Notes under the pieces: model-generated | Told to the model about the DNA's origin: nothing | Databases searched by the model: none | The model's input: the letters and a program-made list of their open reading frames with translations, nothing else | In this document: positions 43,903 to 54,224 of the stretch, piece by piece | Layout: each line of letters starts with the position of its first letter | How positions within the stretch are numbered: position 1 is the stretch's first letter | From: Gautieria morchelliformis | Lineage: Eukaryota > Basidiomycota > Agaricomycetes > Gomphales > Gomphaceae | DNA length: 64,000 nucleotides | Reading direction: 5' to 3' | NCBI GenBank assembly: GCA_015179125.1 | Contig: WHVA01000163.1 | Span: 62,001-126,000, forward strand | Translations under genes and position numbers: made by a program

Positions 43903-45322
43903 AGCATGTTAGGCCTGAATTCATCGCAGTTCTCCACCTCTAAGCTGAATGACAATGTCTCTAGTGCCTCCAGTCACACCTTCTCCAGGGAGCACAATGG
44001 CAATCTCATCCGCTGTAGGAATATTATATCTTCTCTGGTATGTATGTGCTCTGTAGGTGAGTCTGGCCTCCACATTCAACCTATCTGGCTGGTTCCTAAG
44101 CCTTTCCATCGCCTGCTGATAGATGGGAACCAATGGATTGTGAGCCTGCATCATTTCCTGGAGGTCACTTAACACATCTGAATCCAAAGTATCAAATCTG
44201 TTATTGTTCCGCCTACGTCGCAAAGCCTCTGCTGGATCATAAAAGTAGAGCTGCGCATAGCTGGGTTCCCTATCCTGACCCTCAGCAGGAAGAAGAGCAC
44301 CATGAATATGATAGAGGCCCCCCTGAATTTTGAAGACATATGGCCCAGGTCTATCCATGACCTTGTCATCTATTTTCACTCCCACAGAGATGAATGCCAG
44401 TGCAGCATTATAGTTCCGAATCTTTTCCCTAAACTGTTTTCCACACCTATCTTGGCTGACCAAAAGAGTCTTTAATGGTTCTGGAGGCTCTTCCAATGAT
44501 TCCAGTTGTATCTGGCCCTTTGAACAACATATACCAAATTGGGCTCGGCAATAGTAGACTTGGTCAGACGCTCTGCCTTCCAATGCCATGCTTTACATTT
44601 TGGACATTTGTCATCCATAGCACCAAGGTCATGAGGTGCAATCTGTTGTTCAATCAAAGGGCGATATGCTAGTGGAAGGTTTCTTAAAGGCATTGGTGGA
44701 GGCGGTGGAAGTGGAGGGGCTGAGGAGGAGCAGGTGGATGCAGAGGGTGTGGAGGCACAGGGGGCACAGGGGCAACAGGAGGCACAGGTTGTTGTGGAGC
44801 AGGCTGATGAGGCAGTGGAAGTGGAGGGGCCCAAGGATGAGCAGGTGGATGTGGAGGCTGTGGAAGCACAGGTTGTTGTGGTGCAGGCTGCTGCTGGAGT
44901 GGCATTTGATCTGGGAGAGGTTCAGGGTTTGGATTCAATGCCTGTGCACGTCGTTGTGGCCGTCCTCGTTGTGGCAGAGGCATAGGATTGATATTAGCAG
45001 CCTGGGCCCGCAACAGAGCTACAGCTGCAGCGCCTATAGGGACAGGAGGTGGTGGTGCTGCCTGGGCCTGTCTTTGACGCACAGGTGCAAGAGGCATATC
45101 AGCTAACTGTTCCTGTATGGCACGTACAGCATCCCGAGGACTTAGATCAGGTGAAATGGCATTTGAAGGTCCAGCCACAGGAGGCCAAGGAATTGCATTG
45201 TCTTGAGGGAGTCGTGCTAGGGGAAATGGCTGAGGAGGTGGTGGGTCAGGATTGTCAAGATGTTCTTGAGCTGCAGCGAGAGCCCTATCCTGACGACGCG
45301 AAGAAGGGGATGTCATCTGCAA
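43903..45322 (-). pseudogene. Helitron B N-terminal region
   Basis: It begins MQMTSPSSRRQDRALAAAQE (45322), then a long Pro/Gln-rich low-complexity stretch (44690-45200). A zinc-binding block CPKCKAWHW (44575-44610) follows after a frame change, then FGICCSKGQIQLESLEEPPE (44480-44540), KIRNYNAALAFISVGVKID and PTADEIAIVLPGEG, the usual Helitron N-terminal order. Frameshifts lie near 44690, 44540 and 43920. The plus-strand frames through the Pro-rich part are shadows. Confidence 0.75.
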
Positions 45323-45394
45323 CCGCCGCTCACGCTCCTCCTGCCTATCACGCTCTGGTGTAGAGGGTTCCCTTAGATTACAGTCAGTTTCAAA

Positions 45395-46230
45395 TCAAGC
45401 CAATATATATATATATATAAAGGATACTCACATTTTCACAATGACTGTAGCTCATGACCAACAATAGGGGATACCAGGGAGGCAGTCAATGTCCACCTAA
45501 ACCGTATAAATCCAATGTGCCACAAAACCAATCCCAGTTCACAGACCACACTGGCTAACAGAGTTGTAACTGTGGCCAGAATCAAACTGCAATGCAAGCT
45601 CCCAGTGCACAACCCGAACACCCAACCAAACAAATCCACCACAGGTACCAGCAAGGTGGTCAATGTCCACTTAAACCGCCTAAATCCAATGTGCACCACC
45701 AAACCAATCCTAGTCCACAGACCACACTGGAGTTGTAACTCTGGCCAGAATCAAACTGCAATGCAGTAGAGTATGCCAGTCCACAATACAACCAACTGAC
45801 CACCCCAACTGCTCTAGGAAGGTCAGAGATTAGCACAGCACAGAGCACGCCAAAAACCAAGGAGAGAATCTAAAACATTAGCTTGAAAATCCAACATATG
45901 CATTGCAAAACCTTACCAAATAGCTGCAGGGCTTGACTGAAAGAAATAGCAAATCAGTCAGGGACCAAGCCCAAATAGGCCCCAAAAAGGAAAGGTTCCA
46001 TGAGAATAAGACCATACCTAATGAATGACAGACTGAAGAACAGATCTGGCATAAAGAAGTCAAATTGTGGCTGAAAAAGCGATATAAAACAACAGGAAAT
46101 ACCAGAAGGAAACAATTATATTTACCAGAGGGATTGCAGAGACACTGGTCCTAATATAAATACTTAAAATAGCAAATACAGTAGCGTAACACTCACCAGA
46201 ATGGGGAGCAATAGCCAGGTAGGATGGGCA
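45395..46230 (-). repeat. Helitron B leader with about 170-bp tandem duplication
   Basis: 45488-45600 and 45659-45770 are near copies (GTCCAC(C/T)TAAACCG, ATCCAATGTGC, ACAGACCACACTGG, GCCAGAATCAAACTGCAATG). An AT dinucleotide run lies at 45404-45418. No gene is supported. Confidence 0.55.
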
Positions 46231-46985
46231 GTAGTTACAGGACCAAAGTCAACTGCAAAGAGCCTAAAAAATGCCAAAAAAAGCGAAAATATAAGAAATA
46301 AAAACATAACAAAAATAAAGAAAGGCAGATACAGTAGCATAAAACTGACCTGTAATGGCAGACAGGCAAGGTAGCAGGCACTGAGAGCAGGAACCTGGGT
46401 GGAAAAGAAGGCAAAAAGAGGATTAAAAAGGGAAAATTAATGGAAGAAAACACACACCAAGGGCAGGGATGACAGCTAGGAATGGATGGAGGCAAGGAGA
46501 GGAGAAACCTGGGCTGAAAAACAGTCAAAAAAAGAGAAAATAAATGAAGAAATAACAATAATACAAAAAGGCCAAAAAAGCGAAAATTAATGGCAAAGAA
46601 GACACACCAGGGGCAGGGATGACAGCCAGGAATGGATGGAGGCAAGGAGAGGAGAAACCTGGGCTGAAAAAAGTCAAAAAAGCGAAAATAAATGAAGAAA
46701 TACCAATAATAAAAAAAGGCCAAAAAAGCGAAAATTAAAGGAAAAGAAGACACACCAGGGGCAGGGATGACAGGCAGCAGACAGAGACGGGCAGGAGACA
46801 GAGACAGCCAGTAACAGACACAGAGAAGGCCAGTAGCAGACAGAGAGAGAGCAGCAGCAGCAGGCTGCGCAGCTAGGAGCAGCTAGGAACGGTGCTCATG
46901 GCTGCACCACTCACGTTCAAACTCAGCAAATTAGATAACATTATTACATAAAACCCCCACAACCACCCACACACCCAACTTTATA
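46231..46985 (-). repeat. Helitron B leader repeats, splice-like units
   Basis: About 2.5 tandem units of about 170 bp (46430-46780), each reading on the minus strand TTTTCGCTTTTTTG, a pyrimidine run with TTTTTTCAGCCCAGG, TCTCCTCTCCTTGCC, GGCTGTCATCCCTGCCCCTG then GTGTGTCTTC. The CAG and GTGTGT borders look like exon ends, so the units may be repeated non-coding leader exons. Confidence 0.5.
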
Positions 46986-47043
46986 CTATAGATATACTAT
47001 AGATACTATAGATATACTATAGATACTATAGATATACTATAGA
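46984..47043 (-). repeat. 5' terminus of Helitron B with repeated TCTATAGTA
   Basis: On the minus strand the element start is TCTATAGTATA, TCTATAGTA, repeated with alternating 11- and 9-bp steps for six TC starts before AAAGTTGGG. Helitron A has one such start (TCAATAGTATAAAGATGGG). Any of the six could be read as the 5' TC. Confidence 0.75.
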
Positions 47044-48109
47044 TTGCATCACGTCAGATGTGCATCAGTGCCGACTCATACAGGAAGCCTGACCTTTTTT
47101 GGCATGTCATCACGCATTGCTTTGAGGGCTTGGAGCCAAGTGGTTTCTAGACCTCTGACATAGATGGGCTCAAGCTGTAAGTTCGGGTCATAAACTATTC
47201 ATTACCCCACTCTGGTGGCGTTGGTATGTCTCGACAGTTGTGTCATTATGTTGTTTGCTAGCGTCTCGAATATATCTAGCACACTCCATCACGTGCATGC
47301 ACCCTACAACAAATTTGAATGTACGAGGTTCGCGCTGGAATGTGCCAGTGGCATGTTGTCTTGCCGTAATTATATACTACTGCTCATGAATATAACTGAC
47401 CATTACCGACATGTGCAGCGGTCCAGATAGTATACACGACTCTGTTTGGAGCATACGCATCATTTTTGGTCTTGCGAAGTGGTGAATGCTAATTCATCTC
47501 ACTGTCTCGCCTTGATTAATTGCATTATTATTAGTGTCTATTACCCCCGCGATAACTGCAATGACCGCAAACGTCATGGGTCTACCGCACCCAGGATGGG
47601 AGTTACGCCAACACCCCAAGCACAAAAAATGTCTACCATTTATACACGAACATTTGCCATAAGCTTACCTTGCTCACAAAAGTAATACTTGTTGCATATT
47701 TCATTGGCATCGCTGGCTTTATTTCGGCATCTGGTCCTTGCACGGCTTAGACTAGAATTAGCACGGCATGTCCTATGTCCTACCCCTCGGGCTACCCAAC
47801 CCATTGCATACGACTGGATATTCGCCCTCTTACAGAATGGCATATCCTTCAAAGGAAGATTGCAGGTCACCTCGGTTCACTCAAAGTCTGGAGATACCCT
47901 GAGGCGAAGATGCATGAGCAAATGTGGGTTGATTTCCCTGTGTGAAGTTTGGTACCTCGCGTACTCTTTTGTCAAGTACCTACATAAGGTCAGCAGGAGC
48001 TGGGATATTTACGGGTTCTCATACCACAATTACCAACTCATAAAACACGGTGAATGGATTCTAGTGCTACACATTCACTGTGAAGTGATCCGAAATTTGT
48101 ACTGCGCAC
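47044..48109 (+). other. right flank of Helitron B, no recognised gene
   Basis: Frames at 47215-47430 and 47689-48267 are open but unrecognised, and the second runs into a Helitron 3' end. The left border is the second half of Helitron B's target (TTGCATCACG). Confidence 0.3.
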
Positions 48110-48241
48110 TGTGGGTAGTCAACCCAATGAATCCTATTGGGTGGACTTTGATTTACCCAATGTGTTTGACCTTGCTGATGCATTTGACCTTACCGAGGTG
48201 TTTGACCTACACCCCCGTGCGAAGCATGGGTATCCACCTAG
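48110..48241 (+). mobile_element. Helitron 3' end (family 2), fragment
   Basis: The sequence CCAATGTGTTTGACC, GATGCATTTGACCTTACC, then ACACCCCCGTGCGAAGCATG and a terminal CCACCTAG is the same 3' end as at 26049. The base after CTAG is A, not T. No 5' partner is seen nearby, so it is a remnant. Confidence 0.6.
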
Positions 48242-48752
48242 AGGTAAGGGTTCAAGAATCGAGTTAAGTTGGATATCAGAAATCGAGTTGGAAGGCAGAG
48301 GTAAGAGAGACAAAGGCCTTGCAAGTACTCGCTGTGCTAAGAACAGGAAACAGCGCAAAGGGAGTCACATATCATAGTCAATTATCTGATTGCAGAACAG
48401 AGGCATACATGACTGGGTTTTATACAAAGTGCTGAGACAACATGTCAGAAGGTGGAGGTAAGCAATTCTGGTGTGAGCAAAAGTAACCAGGATGAATGGA
48501 GTAAGTAACTAATATGGAACAAGAGGAACTACAAGGGGGTGCCGGGTAGAACTAAGAACAATAGGCATGTAGGTCTAATTGATAGTGGAACAAATGGAAC
48601 TCCTGATGCTCCAGACTTGCTATGCTAAGGGTTAAGTAGGGAGGGCTGGTGAATAGAGTCAAAAGGGGAAGTATGTGAATAGTAAAGAACAAGGGGATCA
48701 AAAGGTCAAAGTGCAGATGTTGTGGAATAGAGTCGGCGGAGGTGCAGAGGTG

Positions 48753-49690
48753 TCATGACGTGTTTATCTCTCATACTCAGAAGCTTAATTTTCCTATTTT
48801 CTCACCCCACCTTCGTGTTCGTTCCGATCACCATTGTTATGTTCGGTAACCAACTCTCGCTGTTCGCGCCAACTACCATAGCCGCACCGCCAAATGCACT
48901 ATCGACGTCCTGGGACTGACTCGGCAGTCATCACTGGGCCTACCACCTCCTCTGCTCGACCCTCTTCCGATGGTGTCCTAATAGTTGGGTTGTCATGACC
49001 TGTGCATTTCCTGCACCTTGGTATCCCCATTTTCCCTTTCGCTACTCCTCCTTAGTGTTCGCTCGGCTTCGCCCTCCACCTCGACCTCTCCCCCCCTATG
49101 TCACCTCTGTTCGCCCTTCCTTGCATTTTGCCAAACGGCTATTCGCTGCTCGCATCATTCGCCAGCAGGCACACCATCAAAAACGATCGATACCATTCAC
49201 CCGGCATGATGGTCCATCATTAACCCCATCGTCTTCTTAAATCCAACCCCATTGGGTGTTTGTATGGTCAAAGTATGTTCGCAGGACATCCCCTCCATAG
49301 GCCATGCGGAATCAACCCAGTAGACCAAGAGTCCGTGCAGGGTAGCATGTATGCGGGTCCCAAGACATGGTTTTGTCCATAAGTGCCTTCGCCACCTCTA
49401 CTCTCCGTCGTTTCATGTTCTCCCTCTTCTTACATTCTATTGTATGTTTATTTCATCTATGTTGTATCATGGCTGCGCACCGCTATTCAACCCTGACTTG
49501 TGACGGCCTCTTTCCTATTCGCTGATACCTTACGAGTATTCAATATAAGTAGTTTACATTCGCATGTATATTCCCCAGTTCAATTATCATACGTCGTCCA
49601 TCTTGTGCAAACTTGACCTCGCTGTGATCATCGTCTTGAGCCTCCCCTTGAAGATTTCTATCTTCAACCAGCCAAGGACTTAGGCATCAC
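48753..49690 (+). repeat. LTR-like repeat, family TGTCATGACG (plus copy)
   Basis: It starts TGTCATGACGTGTTTATCTC. About 335 bp of it recur inverted at 55575-55923 and a shorter version at 60088-60311. A second, similar start (TGTCATGACCTGTGCATTTC) lies inside at 48992, also conserved in the 55-kb copy. In the inverted copies the start follows a purine tract or a broken element, as expected for the 5' edge of a 3' LTR. The right end near 49690 (GGCATCA) is a guess. No coding region follows. Confidence 0.5.
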
Positions 49691-50034
49691 TGGTGAGTTC
49701 TCATACTTCGTCTTCGTTACCTTAGCCTTCGAACTACTTTCTGTGCTGTTGGCGAAGGGCTCTGAAGGAGCACCTTCGCCCGTGAAGGGATCGTCGAAGC
49801 TTAGACAGCACTTCCGCGATATCTTGCACGTTATGTTGTCAAGTGCTGCGAGCTATTTCACTATGACTGTAGACAGGGCGAGCCCCTTTCGGGCAACCCT
49901 CTTGTTTCGTGAACATTCATCGGTTCACTTGTTCGCCGAACGGCATACTTATTCGCACAAGTTATTCGGGCATTCGCTGTGTTCACTAATACATGATATT
50001 AACACCTAAAAACCAATGTTGACAGTAGGGTGTT
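49691..50034. other. spacer between LTR-like repeat and Helitron fragment
   Basis: A frame at 49743-50009 is open, but no domain is recognised. TTCGCCGAACGG-type words resemble the preceding LTR-like repeat, so it may be internal to that element. Confidence 0.25.
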
Positions 50035-50156
50035 CCCTGGTGTAGTGTGCATACACAGATACGAACATGCAGACCACCCTCTCTACATCTGTGATGGTCC
50101 TCACAGCAACTCTAGACATGAAAGTGGTAATAGTCTTGACTGAATCATCAGGTACT
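50035..50156 (-). mobile_element. Helitron fragment F at the 3' side of Helitron D
   Basis: Its stretch AACATGCAGACC...CTCTAGACATGAAAGTGG, then TAATAGTCTTGACTGAATCA matches D's own interior at 50306-50392 in the same direction. Helitron D's CTAG end abuts it, so D inserted in or next to a related, now truncated Helitron. Confidence 0.6.
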
Positions 50157-50430
50157 AGGTGGGTACCCGCGTGAAGCATGGGGGTGTAGGTCAAATGCAT
50201 CAGTAAGATCAAGTGAATCAGTAAGGTCAAGTGCATTGTGGCAAATAAAAAGCATCATGCAAATTATTTATCATGAATCATGTATGCCCCCCTGGAACAG
50301 CCGAACATGCAGACCTCCCTCTTGACCTCTGGGATGGCCTTCCCAGTGACTCTAGACATGAAAGTGGTAATAGTCTTGACTGAATCATCAGAGATTATAA
50401 GATTTCACCTATTGTCATAATCCACAGGTT

Positions 50431-51027
50431 TCAAAGCTTGTGCATTGTGAAATAGATCCAATAAAGATCTTGGGGATCCTGAATGTGGACAATGTGATTA
50501 TATCTATATGCCAGCTGATCCTCCGGTGACACTCTCACAGAACCAGAAACAATACCAAAATCAGAAATGGGGGAAGACCCAAAATGCAGTTGGATTTGAT
50601 GTGCTCTGTCCCTTCCTTGGTTGTTGTTGAGTAAATCCCAAGCATGAGTCCCAAGGCAGACAGATGCGATGATAGGCAGGACATTTCCTTCTCTTGTGAT
50701 GCGTGTCCTCATTTTACTCTGCACAGCTGCGGTTGGTGCTGTAGGCCACCTATTGCTCCCATCCAAGTTTCCTTCATTGATCGGTGTTCCAAGCTTGACA
50801 ATAAAGGCAGTTGATCCATCAGGGAGTGGTGAATTGATCCCTTTGTATCCGAGGGCTGGGTGCCCCTCGCTCACACTCATGTGAGATAACTCCGCTATAC
50901 ATGCCAGGACTGGATAGTACAAAGTCAGCTCTATGCGATCTGTTTTGCCTGGTGACCAAAGAGGCGGTTGGACTGCTAATAACCTCAGTAGATAGCATGT
51001 CCTCACACATAGCATGTCCTCACACAT
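50431..51027 (-). CDS. unknown protein carried by Helitron D
   Basis: A 198-codon frame. Its first part (MCEDMLCVRTCYLL) is read from the 17-bp array and is probably not native. The rest looks like a real protein: GYKGINSPLPDGSTAFIVKL, IIASVCLGTHAWDLLNNNQG, QIQLHFGSSPISDFGIVSGS and EDQLAYRYNHIVHIQDPQDL, ending at TGA (50431). A second frame just downstream (SDDSVKTITTFMSRVTGKAI and PEVKREVCMFGCSGG, about 50290-50395) repeats in E and F and may be the next exon or frame-shifted remainder. No known domain comes to mind. It is neither Rep nor helicase, so it may be a captured host gene or an element-specific factor. Confidence 0.35.
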   Translation of the reverse strand: MCEDMLCVRTCYLLRLLAVQPPLWSPGKTDRIELTLYYPVLACIAELSHMSVSEGHPALGYKGINSPLPDGSTAFIVKLGTPINEGNLDGSNRWPTAPTAAVQSKMRTRITREGNVLPIIASVCLGTHAWDLLNNNQGRDRAHQIQLHFGSSPISDFGIVSGSVRVSPEDQLAYRYNHIVHIQDPQDLYWIYFTMHKL

Positions 51028-51342
51028 AGCGTGTCCTCACCCATAACATGTCCTCACAGGTGGCGTGTCCTCACAGGTGGCGTGTCCTCACAGGTGGCGT
51101 GTCCTCACAGGTGGCGTGTCCTCACACGGGGCGTGTCCTCACATGGGGCGTGTCCTCACACATAGCATGCCCTCACAGGTAGCGTGGCCTCACATGCAGT
51201 GTGTCCCCAAACATGTAGTGTGTCCCCAAGTATAGCATGTGTAGGGTAGTCTGACCCTCAAGTATAGCATGCGTGGCATGTCCCCCATGCAAGTGTCCCC
51301 CAAGTATAGTGTGCATAACATGTCCCTTGTTTGTAGCGTGTC
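51000..51342. repeat. 17-bp GTGTCCTCACAGGTGGC array in Helitron D
   Basis: The unit TCCTCACAGGTGGCGTG (17 bp) is repeated perfectly about five times at 51047-51130, with diverged units on both sides (ATAGCATGTCCTCACAC). The array resumes after the solo LTR at 52874. The same family, more variable, forms 54225-54760 in Helitron E, and diverged inverted units lie in Helitron A (39140-39240, 39890-40090). Confidence 0.75.
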
Positions 51343-52873
51343 TGTTTTGGAACCCTTCAAGACTTTGGTGTTATTGCTAACGCCTCAGTCTATCAGAACG
51401 TGTCGTTTACACGACTAGTAGAATACCGGTTCAATGCAGCAGCACAACTCCGGAAATAATTTAATATTTGTACCTTGGTTGCAATCCACGTAATAACTAG
51501 TCCAAGTTATTACAGCTAGAAGGCAATGCGTTTTTTAGCTGCACTGAACAATAAACTAAAAGAGTGTGTAGGTTCAAGGACACTATCGGGGTCCAAGAGT
51601 ATTCCTTTTAATAAAGAGGGAATAGGCTCCGCAGGAGAGGTTGTAAGTGGATTGGGTCGACCAACGTCAATGCACTGCAATAACGAGAGAGTAATGTGAA
51701 GTGGCTTCGCGCACAACTTGACTTGACTTGTGAAAGTCACTGAACAGGAAAATCAACTGAACAGCTCGTCTCGGGTATTGGAGTGCTAATTGACAAGAAA
51801 ATCGATTGCCAACCTCACTCTGTATAGTTTCACCCAGCATGTTGGGCTAAGTGGCTAAGCAGTAAAGCAACTACTTAACTAAGAATAGTTACTCTAAGCA
51901 AGAGTAGTATTCTAGTTCGGGTTAGGAACTTAGGTAAGATGTGCAAGTCACACAAGCTGTGTAGGATAGAAGATGGGTAGATTGATTGCTCAAAGGGCAG
52001 GCAAAGGGCCTCCTTTTATATTGTAATGTACAAGAGCTTAGTAAGCAGGTAGAACCTTCTATCTATTAATGGAATGGGGGAAGAAGCTTGTGGAAGATGG
52101 AAGAAAGGGTTGGAAGAAACTGGCTGTTTCCAGGGGACTGTACCATGCTTCCTACCAATCAGAGCTTGATTTGTCAGGAATGACTCACTGAAAAGGGTCA
52201 TGTGCCATAGCACAGCTTGGCTGAGTCATGTACTCCTGACTCACCAAGTTGTGCCTGGATTGGTTGAGTCATTGAGGCTGTATCTCCAGATAACAATGTA
52301 TTTGGCACTCAGAAGCTGAGTAAGCAGTTCTGAGCCAATTAGGGCTCTGTACCCATAATTACTAAGAGCACTGCTTAGCACAGCTGAGCATAGCCTGGTA
52401 CAGCCTAGTTGTCATGACTGACCATGATCCCCATTGTTTGGTGGAGCCAAACAGGCTGCACAGTTGCTATGGCTGCATATAGCAACTGTTTGGGACTCAG
52501 CTGGAAATACTGAGAGAGCCATCCTGCCGGACTTGTGGGTGCTTGGGTGACCATAAGTCCGAAAATGCGGCCACCGCCGAGGTGCCCGGCGGAGTTTGAA
52601 ATAGAGCGCCCGGAACAGAGTTGTGGGTGCTAGAGGATCCACAACTCTGTAATGACAGAAAAATGGTAGTTTGAGCCATGGAGACTTTGGAAAAATAAGG
52701 AAAAATATAAGATAACTAGAGGAATGTTTGAAAAGTCTTTCCCCAGTTATATTAACAGCATACAGATACTGTTAATTCTTCAAATGTGTTTTTACATGTT
52801 GTCAAGACAAAAGGAAAAGACTAGGGCTGGTTGAGCAGCCTTCCTTGGCTGGTTGAACAGCCGTTCCCCTACA
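51343..52873. repeat. solo LTR 1 with 5-bp target duplication GTGTC
   Basis: It begins TGTTTTGGAACCC and ends TTCCCCTACA, 1531 bp, inside the 17-bp array. GTGTC precedes it (51338-51342) and follows it (52874-52878). Collapsing one copy restores the array reading TAGCGTGTCCCCC, so the 5-bp duplication and borders are well supported. It contains no gene. A diverged relative at 62359-63799 has the same start and the same flanking GTGTC. Confidence 0.7.
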
Positions 52874-53367
52874 GTGTCCCCCATGCATGGTGTGTCACCC
52901 TGTAGTGTGTAGCTTGTCCCTTGTTTATAGTATGTTGCCCTATAGTGTGCATAGCATGTCCCTATAGTGTGTGTAGCATCCCCATGTTTAACATATCCCC
53001 AAGAGCCTCAAAGTGAATTTATTGTAGGGGCAATATAACAGAGGGTTTATAGTGAATATTAGAGGAATAGACTTATTTATATTTGCAAGCAGAGGCTGTT
53101 ACTTATCATTAACTTTAGCAAACTCAGGGAAATTTATTAATGTTTGTTTTAACATAGACAGTATACAAAATAAAATAATAACAAAAGAAACTACATTGCA
53201 AGCAGAGCCTGTTGTCATTAATTTTAGCATGTTCAGGATAATGTATTGATATCTATTTCTCGAAAAAATGTCAAAAAATGTACAGTACATATGGTAAAAT
53301 ACAATAACAAAAGAGATAAAAATAAGATTACAGAATTTACATTGGATCAAATAGCAATATTACCCCT

Positions 53368-53442
53368 AAGGAGACCCAGAAACAGCAAGAGACACCCAGA
53401 GAAATTTTCTCTGGGTGTCTCTTGCTGTTGCTGGGTTTCCTT
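53368..53442. repeat. 75-nt near-perfect palindrome in Helitron D leader
   Basis: The inner arms, 53381-53404 and 53406-53429, are 24 bp each and perfect around one central T. The outer 13 bp on each side add one mismatch and one G-T pair. The arm contains AACAGCAAGAGACACCCAGA. Helitron E has a related single-arm sequence near 55262-55300 but no palindrome, so an inverted duplication arose in D. Confidence 0.85.
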
Positions 53443-54224
53443 GGGGGTAAAAGAGTAAGCCAACCACCAGTACAGCAGCCAGAGAGGAGTGACCGCTGAT
53501 GGCTTTCCAGTGTTGCTCTCTTTATACTGAGCGAAGCCCATGCACGGACCACCCTCGCGTATGTGGTCACGAGGGACGCGAGTGGGTCACGTGACCAGCC
53601 ATGCTGCCAGCGTCAACTCGCGGCTGCGCCGCTGGCTGCGATTGGACTGGTAAGTGGCGCTGGCTTGCGATTGGTCAGCTGACTAAGATTACCAATCATG
53701 ACATAAGCGATGCCCACAACCACCCTTACCTGCGCGTTTCACTTTTTGACTAGGTGGGTACCCACGCTTCGTGCGGGGGTGTAGGTCAAATGCCTCAGTA
53801 AGGTCAAATGCCTCAGTAAGGTCAAACGCATCAGTAAGGTCAAGTGCATTGTGGCAAATAAAAAGCATCATGCAAATTATATCCCTGTTCATATATTATC
53901 ATGAATAATGTATGCCCCCCGGAACAGCCAAAGATGCAGACCTCCCTCTTGACCTCTGGGATGGCCTTCCCAGTGACTCTAGACATGAAAGTGGTAATGG
54001 TCTTGACTGAATCATAAGAGATTATAAGATTGCACCTATTGTCATAATCCACAGGTTTCAAAGCTTGTGCATTGTGAAATAGATCCAATAGTGATCTTGG
54101 GGATCCTGAATGTTGGCAATGTGGTTATATCGATATGCCAGCTGATCCTCCGGTGACACTCTCACAGAACCAGAAACAATACCAAAATCAGGAATGGGGG
54201 AAGACCCAAAGTGCAGTTGGATAG

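Larger units (their letters stand above)
37363..47043 (-). mobile_element. Helitron B, Rep/helicase-encoding, interrupted by Helitron A
   Basis: On the minus strand the element starts TCTATAG at 47043 and ends with a hairpin (CCGGTGCGAAGCATGGG) and GGCTAG at 37363, with T next, as Helitrons do between A and T. It encodes a Helitron-like N-terminal domain, an HUH Rep nuclease and a Pif1-like helicase, the rolling-circle machinery. Helitron A (37526-40568) lies inside it, leaving about 6.6 kb of B proper. Coding is broken by several frameshifts and stops, so B cannot now make its own protein, though its ends look intact and could be used by an active relative. Confidence 0.85.
50157..53749 (-). 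mobile_element. Helitron D (family 2), non-autonomous, with solo LTR inside
   Basis: The minus strand runs from TCAAAAAGTGAAACGCGC at 53749 to a hairpin and ACCCACCTAG at 50157, followed by T. Order from the 5' end: GC-rich leader, a 75-nt palindrome, AT-rich GATATCTATTT repeats (53050-53300), 17-bp GTGTCC arrays interrupted by a 1.5-kb solo LTR, an unknown reading frame and the conserved 3' end. No Rep or helicase is present. The 5' TC touches the CTAG of Helitron E with no base between. Confidence 0.8.

Noticed and set aside
44636..45363. Val/Gln- and Arg/Trp-rich plus-strand frames
   Set aside because: They are antisense shadows of the Pro/Gln-rich Helitron N-terminus.
46235..46753. Phe/Leu/Pro-rich minus-strand frame of 172 codons
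   Set aside because: It is read through tandem leader repeats of Helitron B, with no domain and internal repetition matching the DNA repeat.
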